From NCBI GenBank assembly GCA_003156635.1, contig PMHK01000189.1, positions 9,389 to 48,338 of the forward strand: 38,950 nt of DNA. Direction: 5' to 3'. The translations under genes and the position numbers were made by a program. Source of the DNA: Acidobacteriota bacterium (lineage in GTDB: Bacteria; Acidobacteriota; Terriglobia; Acidiferrales; UBA7541). Within the stretch, counting starts at the first letter, position 1; every line of letters begins with the position of its first letter. The notes under the pieces were generated by a model. That model made no database searches, was not told the DNA's origin, and worked only from the letters and a program-made list of their open reading frames with translations. Positions 36,237 through 38,950 of this stretch are shown in pieces.

Positions 36237-36602
36237 TTACTTGCTGGATAAAACGAACTTGTTTCCGTCGACGTCTTTGAAAATAGCTGAGGTTCCCCAG
36301 CTCTCTTTCTTCGGCTCTTTTTCAAACTCCACGCCCTTAGACTTCATCGTCTTGGCCGTGGCGAAAACGTCGTCGCACCAGAACGACAGTGGCTGAAAAT
36401 CGCCGACGCGATTTTCATGGCCCTCCGGCGTAAAAAGCACCAATCCAGTTTCGGCTCCGGGGATCAGCAGCTCAATCCATCGCTGCTTCTCGTTGAAAAA
36501 CTGATCGGTAGCCACCTTGAACCCAAGCTTTTCGGTAAAGAATTTCAGCGAAGCGTCCTGATCGCGCACGGGAATGCTCACGAATTTGAGTCCACGAATC
36601 AT
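36237..36602 (-). CDS. VOC family protein (glyoxalase/bleomycin resistance-like)
   Basis: Start ATG 36602 in ORF 36237..36662; MIRGLKFVSIPVRDQDASLKFFTEKLGFKV...FKDVDGNKFVLSSK. Confidence 0.9.
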   Translation of the reverse strand: MIRGLKFVSIPVRDQDASLKFFTEKLGFKVATDQFFNEKQRWIELLIPGAETGLVLFTPEGHENRVGDFQPLSFWCDDVFATAKTMKSKGVEFEKEPKKESWGTSAIFKDVDGNKFVLSSK

Positions 36603-36699
36603 TTTTTCGGCCCTCCATTTGCCGCGGACCGCAGGATAGCGCGCCGCATTTCGCAGTTGCAATCAGCCAAGGGTTCCTATATTAACCACCGGTATAGTC

Positions 36700-37011
36700 A
36701 TGCCGACTCTGGATTCTTATCTCACTGATACCCTCATGCGCGACTTGGTCGGCCACGATCGCCGGCCGGTCAGTTTCTTGGTCTATTTGTGGCTTTCTGC
36801 CGAGCAGCAGCGCAGGGAAGAGGCAGTTCAAATCAGTTATCAGGAACTCGCGGAGTGCATCGGAGTCTCCAAGAGTTCGGCGCAATCTGCAGTTGGCTGG
36901 TTGGTTCGCCGCCGCTTGCTTGCAGCGACCAAACAAAACGCCACCGCGACGCCCCGTTACGAAGTCCTCCGCCCCTGGACAGACCGCTCTCGTCGTCGCG
37001 CCAAGCCCTAA
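36700..37011 (+). CDS. Small winged-helix/HTH domain protein
   Basis: 103 aa; ISYQELAECIGVSKSSAQSAVGWLVRRRLLAATKQ resembles a wHTH DNA-binding domain. Confidence 0.75.
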   Translation: MPTLDSYLTDTLMRDLVGHDRRPVSFLVYLWLSAEQQRREEAVQISYQELAECIGVSKSSAQSAVGWLVRRRLLAATKQNATATPRYEVLRPWTDRSRRRAKP

Positions 37012-37044
37012 CGTAATGCACGCAGAACTTCGACAGACGCTGAT

Positions 37045-37599
37045 TCACGAAGCAAAAAATTTCGCGAACGGATTCCAATACCTCGTCTTCCATCCTTCGT
37101 TGAGGCTAGCGCAGTCGCCCTCCGGAAAACCGGTGTGATCCAGAATCACCACCGATCCACTGTCCTTTGATTTCAGTTCAAACCTGACGATCGAATAAAC
37201 ACCCGGATCCCAGTGACCGGGCCGCCAGGCTTGAACAATTCTCACGTTGGAAACCAGTTCCACATTTCGGCCTTCGATCAATCCCCCGAAGGTCTTGAAT
37301 GCTCCCCCTGCTTTCGGATCAATTTCGGCCGGCAAGCCCGTGGCCATGCCAAATTGTTTCGAATCCAAAAGCGCTTCATAGACTTTCGCCGGACTAACAT
37401 TGAAGTCAATTTCTTGATGCAGTGAAGTCCGCGCCTTGTCTGCGGCGCTCGTTTGAACCTCTTTCATATTCCGCCGTGGCGAAACCGCTCCCAGCGCAGC
37501 GCCTGCCATCATGCGACCGACCGCGATCCCTGCCGCCGCAACTACCCACCGCCGCGTCGGCCCGTTGCGCACCGCTTCCGCATTCCTCGTATTGATCAT
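37045..37599 (-). CDS. SRPBCC (AHSA1-like) domain protein with N-terminal hydrophobic segment
   Basis: Start ATG 37599 after GGGAGAA; LHQEIDFNVSPAKVYEALLDSKQFGMATGLPAEIDPKAGGAFKTFGGLIEGRNVELVSNVRIVQAWRPGHWDPGVYSIVRFEL. Confidence 0.88.
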   Translation of the reverse strand: MINTRNAEAVRNGPTRRWVVAAAGIAVGRMMAGAALGAVSPRRNMKEVQTSAADKARTSLHQEIDFNVSPAKVYEALLDSKQFGMATGLPAEIDPKAGGAFKTFGGLIEGRNVELVSNVRIVQAWRPGHWDPGVYSIVRFELKSKDSGSVVILDHTGFPEGDCASLNEGWKTRYWNPFAKFFAS

Positions 37600-37783
37600 T
37601 TTTGTTCTCCCGAAGTTTCCCGTTGAACCTCGGGGCATAACATCACGCGACCAGGATATGTTCAAGGCAATTGTGGGTAAAAGCGGTATGTCCTAGACGA
37701 GTCGAATCGGTGCAAGGCGAGGCTTGGACGCGGTCGTCGCGAAACCCAGCTTCGCGACGCGAAAAACACTACAAAGTGGAAGT

Positions 37784-37891
37784 CTACATCGACCGAATCT
37801 TCATATAGCGAATGAAATCCGGAAGCATAGTTACGCCCGCGGCGACCACAATCAGCGCCACGGCACCCAATACGTAATATTCGAAACGCAT
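37784..37891 (-). CDS. Small single-TM protein, 35 aa (resembles DUF6893-type small proteins)
   Basis: MRFEYYVLGAVALIVVAAGVTMLPDFIRYMKIRSM*, ATG 37891 preceded by GAGGAGAAAAC; in frame inside ORF 37784..38077. Confidence 0.65.
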   Translation of the reverse strand: MRFEYYVLGAVALIVVAAGVTMLPDFIRYMKIRSM

Positions 37892-38028
37892 GTTTTCTCC
37901 TCGAACCCTCTTCATCGCAATTCCCCTTATCGTTTCGCAGCTTACCGTAGCAGGGATCCGAGAAGTGATCACATACCGGAACCCATGTATTTTGCATGCG
38001 CACTCGCGGCATGTCAGTTGAATAAAGC

Positions 38029-38058
38029 GCGACAGCCGGTTACCCATTTCGGTACAAT
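38029..38058 (+). promoter_or_regulatory. Putative promoter of the hydrogenase small-subunit gene
   Basis: GCGACA (38029-38034), 18-nt spacer, TACAAT (38053-38058), about 64 nt before the ATG. Confidence 0.35.
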
Positions 38059-38121
38059 CCCGCGAAGTGGCAAGCATCGCCGCCCGATGCTCCGCTTCAC
38101 CGCCGAGGTGCCCGCCGCCGC

Positions 38122-38950
38122 ATGAGCGCCATCACCGAAATTGACGTGCTGTGGATCACTGCCGGACTCGGCTGTGACGGCGACACCATCGCCATGACTG
38201 CGGCGACTCAACCAAGCATCGAAGAACTAATCCTTGGCGCGCTGCCATTCGTTCCCAAAATCAAACTCCACAATCCGTTCCTCTCCATGGAAAACGGCGA
38301 AGAATTCATGGCGATTTTTCATCAAGCCGCCGAAGGAAGGCTTACACCTTTCATCCTGGTGATCGAGGGTTCAATCCCGGACGAAACCAATAAAAAAGAA
38401 GGGTACTGGGCTTCGTTCGGGACCGACCAGCTTACGGGACAACCTATTCTCACCTGCGATTGGATCGATCGTCTCGCGCCCAAAGCCTGGGCGGTGATCG
38501 CCGCCGGCACCTGCGCGACCTACGGCGGCCTGCATGCCATGGAGGGCAATCCCACCGGCGCGATGGGGTTGCCGGATTATCTCGGATGGAAATGGAGATC
38601 GAAAGCGGATGTTCCGATTGTTTGTGTGCCGGGATGTCCGGTGCAGCCAGACAACATGACCGAAACTATTCTGTATCTATTAAATATGGTGGCGGGCCGG
38701 GCGCCGATGATTCCGCTCGACGATGCCCTGCGGCCCACTTGGCTGTTCGGCCAAACGGTTCACGAGGGATGCGATCGCGGCGGCTACTACGAACAGGCGG
38801 AATTTGCTTCCGAGTACGGCTCCATTCAGTGCATCGTGAAACTCGGGTGCTGGGGACCGGTGGTGCAGTGCAACGTGGGGAAACGCGGGTGGATGGCCGG
38901 GATCGGTGGTTGTCCCAACGTCGGCGGAATCTGCATCGGCTGCACCATGC
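38122..38950 (+). CDS. hhyS: [NiFe]-hydrogenase small subunit, group 1h (high-affinity, HhyS-like); 3' end cut by window edge
   Basis: Read directly: MSAITEIDVLWITAGLGCDGDTIAMTAATQPSIEELILGALPFVPKIKLHNPFLSMENGEEFMAIFHQAAEGRLTPFILVIEGSIPDETNKKEGYW...AVIAAGTCATYGGLHAMEGNPTGAMGL...IVCVPGCPVQPDNMTETI...KLGCWGPVVQCNVGKRGWMAGIGGCPNVGGICIGCTM. No stop before the window end; absent from the ORF track. Confidence 0.93.
   Translation, partial: MSAITEIDVLWITAGLGCDGDTIAMTAATQPSIEELILGALPFVPKIKLHNPFLSMENGEEFMAIFHQAAEGRLTPFILVIEGSIPDETNKKEGYWASFGTDQLTGQPILTCDWIDRLAPKAWAVIAAGTCATYGGLHAMEGNPTGAMGLPDYLGWKWRSKADVPIVCVPGCPVQPDNMTETILYLLNMVAGRAPMIPLDDALRPTWLFGQTVHEGCDRGGYYEQAEFASEYGSIQCIVKLGCWGPVVQCNVGKRGWMAGIGGCPNVGGICIGCTM

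Noticed and set aside
37734-37760. Hairpin CGTCGCGAA-ACCCAGC-TTCGCGACG as a terminator
   Set aside because: Stem is perfect but lacks a U-tract in the useful orientation for the neighbouring minus-strand gene; role unclear.

Overview
A 38.95 kb chromosomal window with high-GC coding bias, most like Acidobacteriota (Oar-type TonB-dependent receptor with N-terminal carboxypeptidase-regulatory domain, ASPIC/UnbV FG-GAP protein, glycine-rich TonB); this is inference from gene content, no search was run. I support about 28 protein genes, one tRNA-Asn(GTT), a fluoride (crcB-motif) riboswitch and several hairpins/terminators. No CRISPR array, transposon, prophage or rRNA was seen. Two real CDSs run off the window edges and are missing from the ORF track: a degenerate M48-like protein (left edge, minus strand) and a group 1h-type [NiFe]-hydrogenase small subunit (right edge, plus strand). 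The centre (about 15.7-31.8 kb) is a carbohydrate-utilisation locus: LacI regulator, ROK kinase and MFS sugar porter, divergent from TonB-dependent receptor, FG-GAP, TPR and GH3, with a convergent GH2 beta-mannosidase. Main points to follow up: (1) a fluoride riboswitch whose P3 5' strand is perfectly complementary over 8 nt to the downstream crcB Shine-Dalgarno region; (2) an M48-like protein with HExxH changed to QExxD; (3) a hydrogenase small subunit with the CDGD signature of high-affinity H2-oxidising enzymes; (4) a MoaD/ThiS-like protein ending in Gly-Gly, translationally coupled to an Asp-box beta-propeller; (5) a Met/His-rich secreted protein of unknown function.
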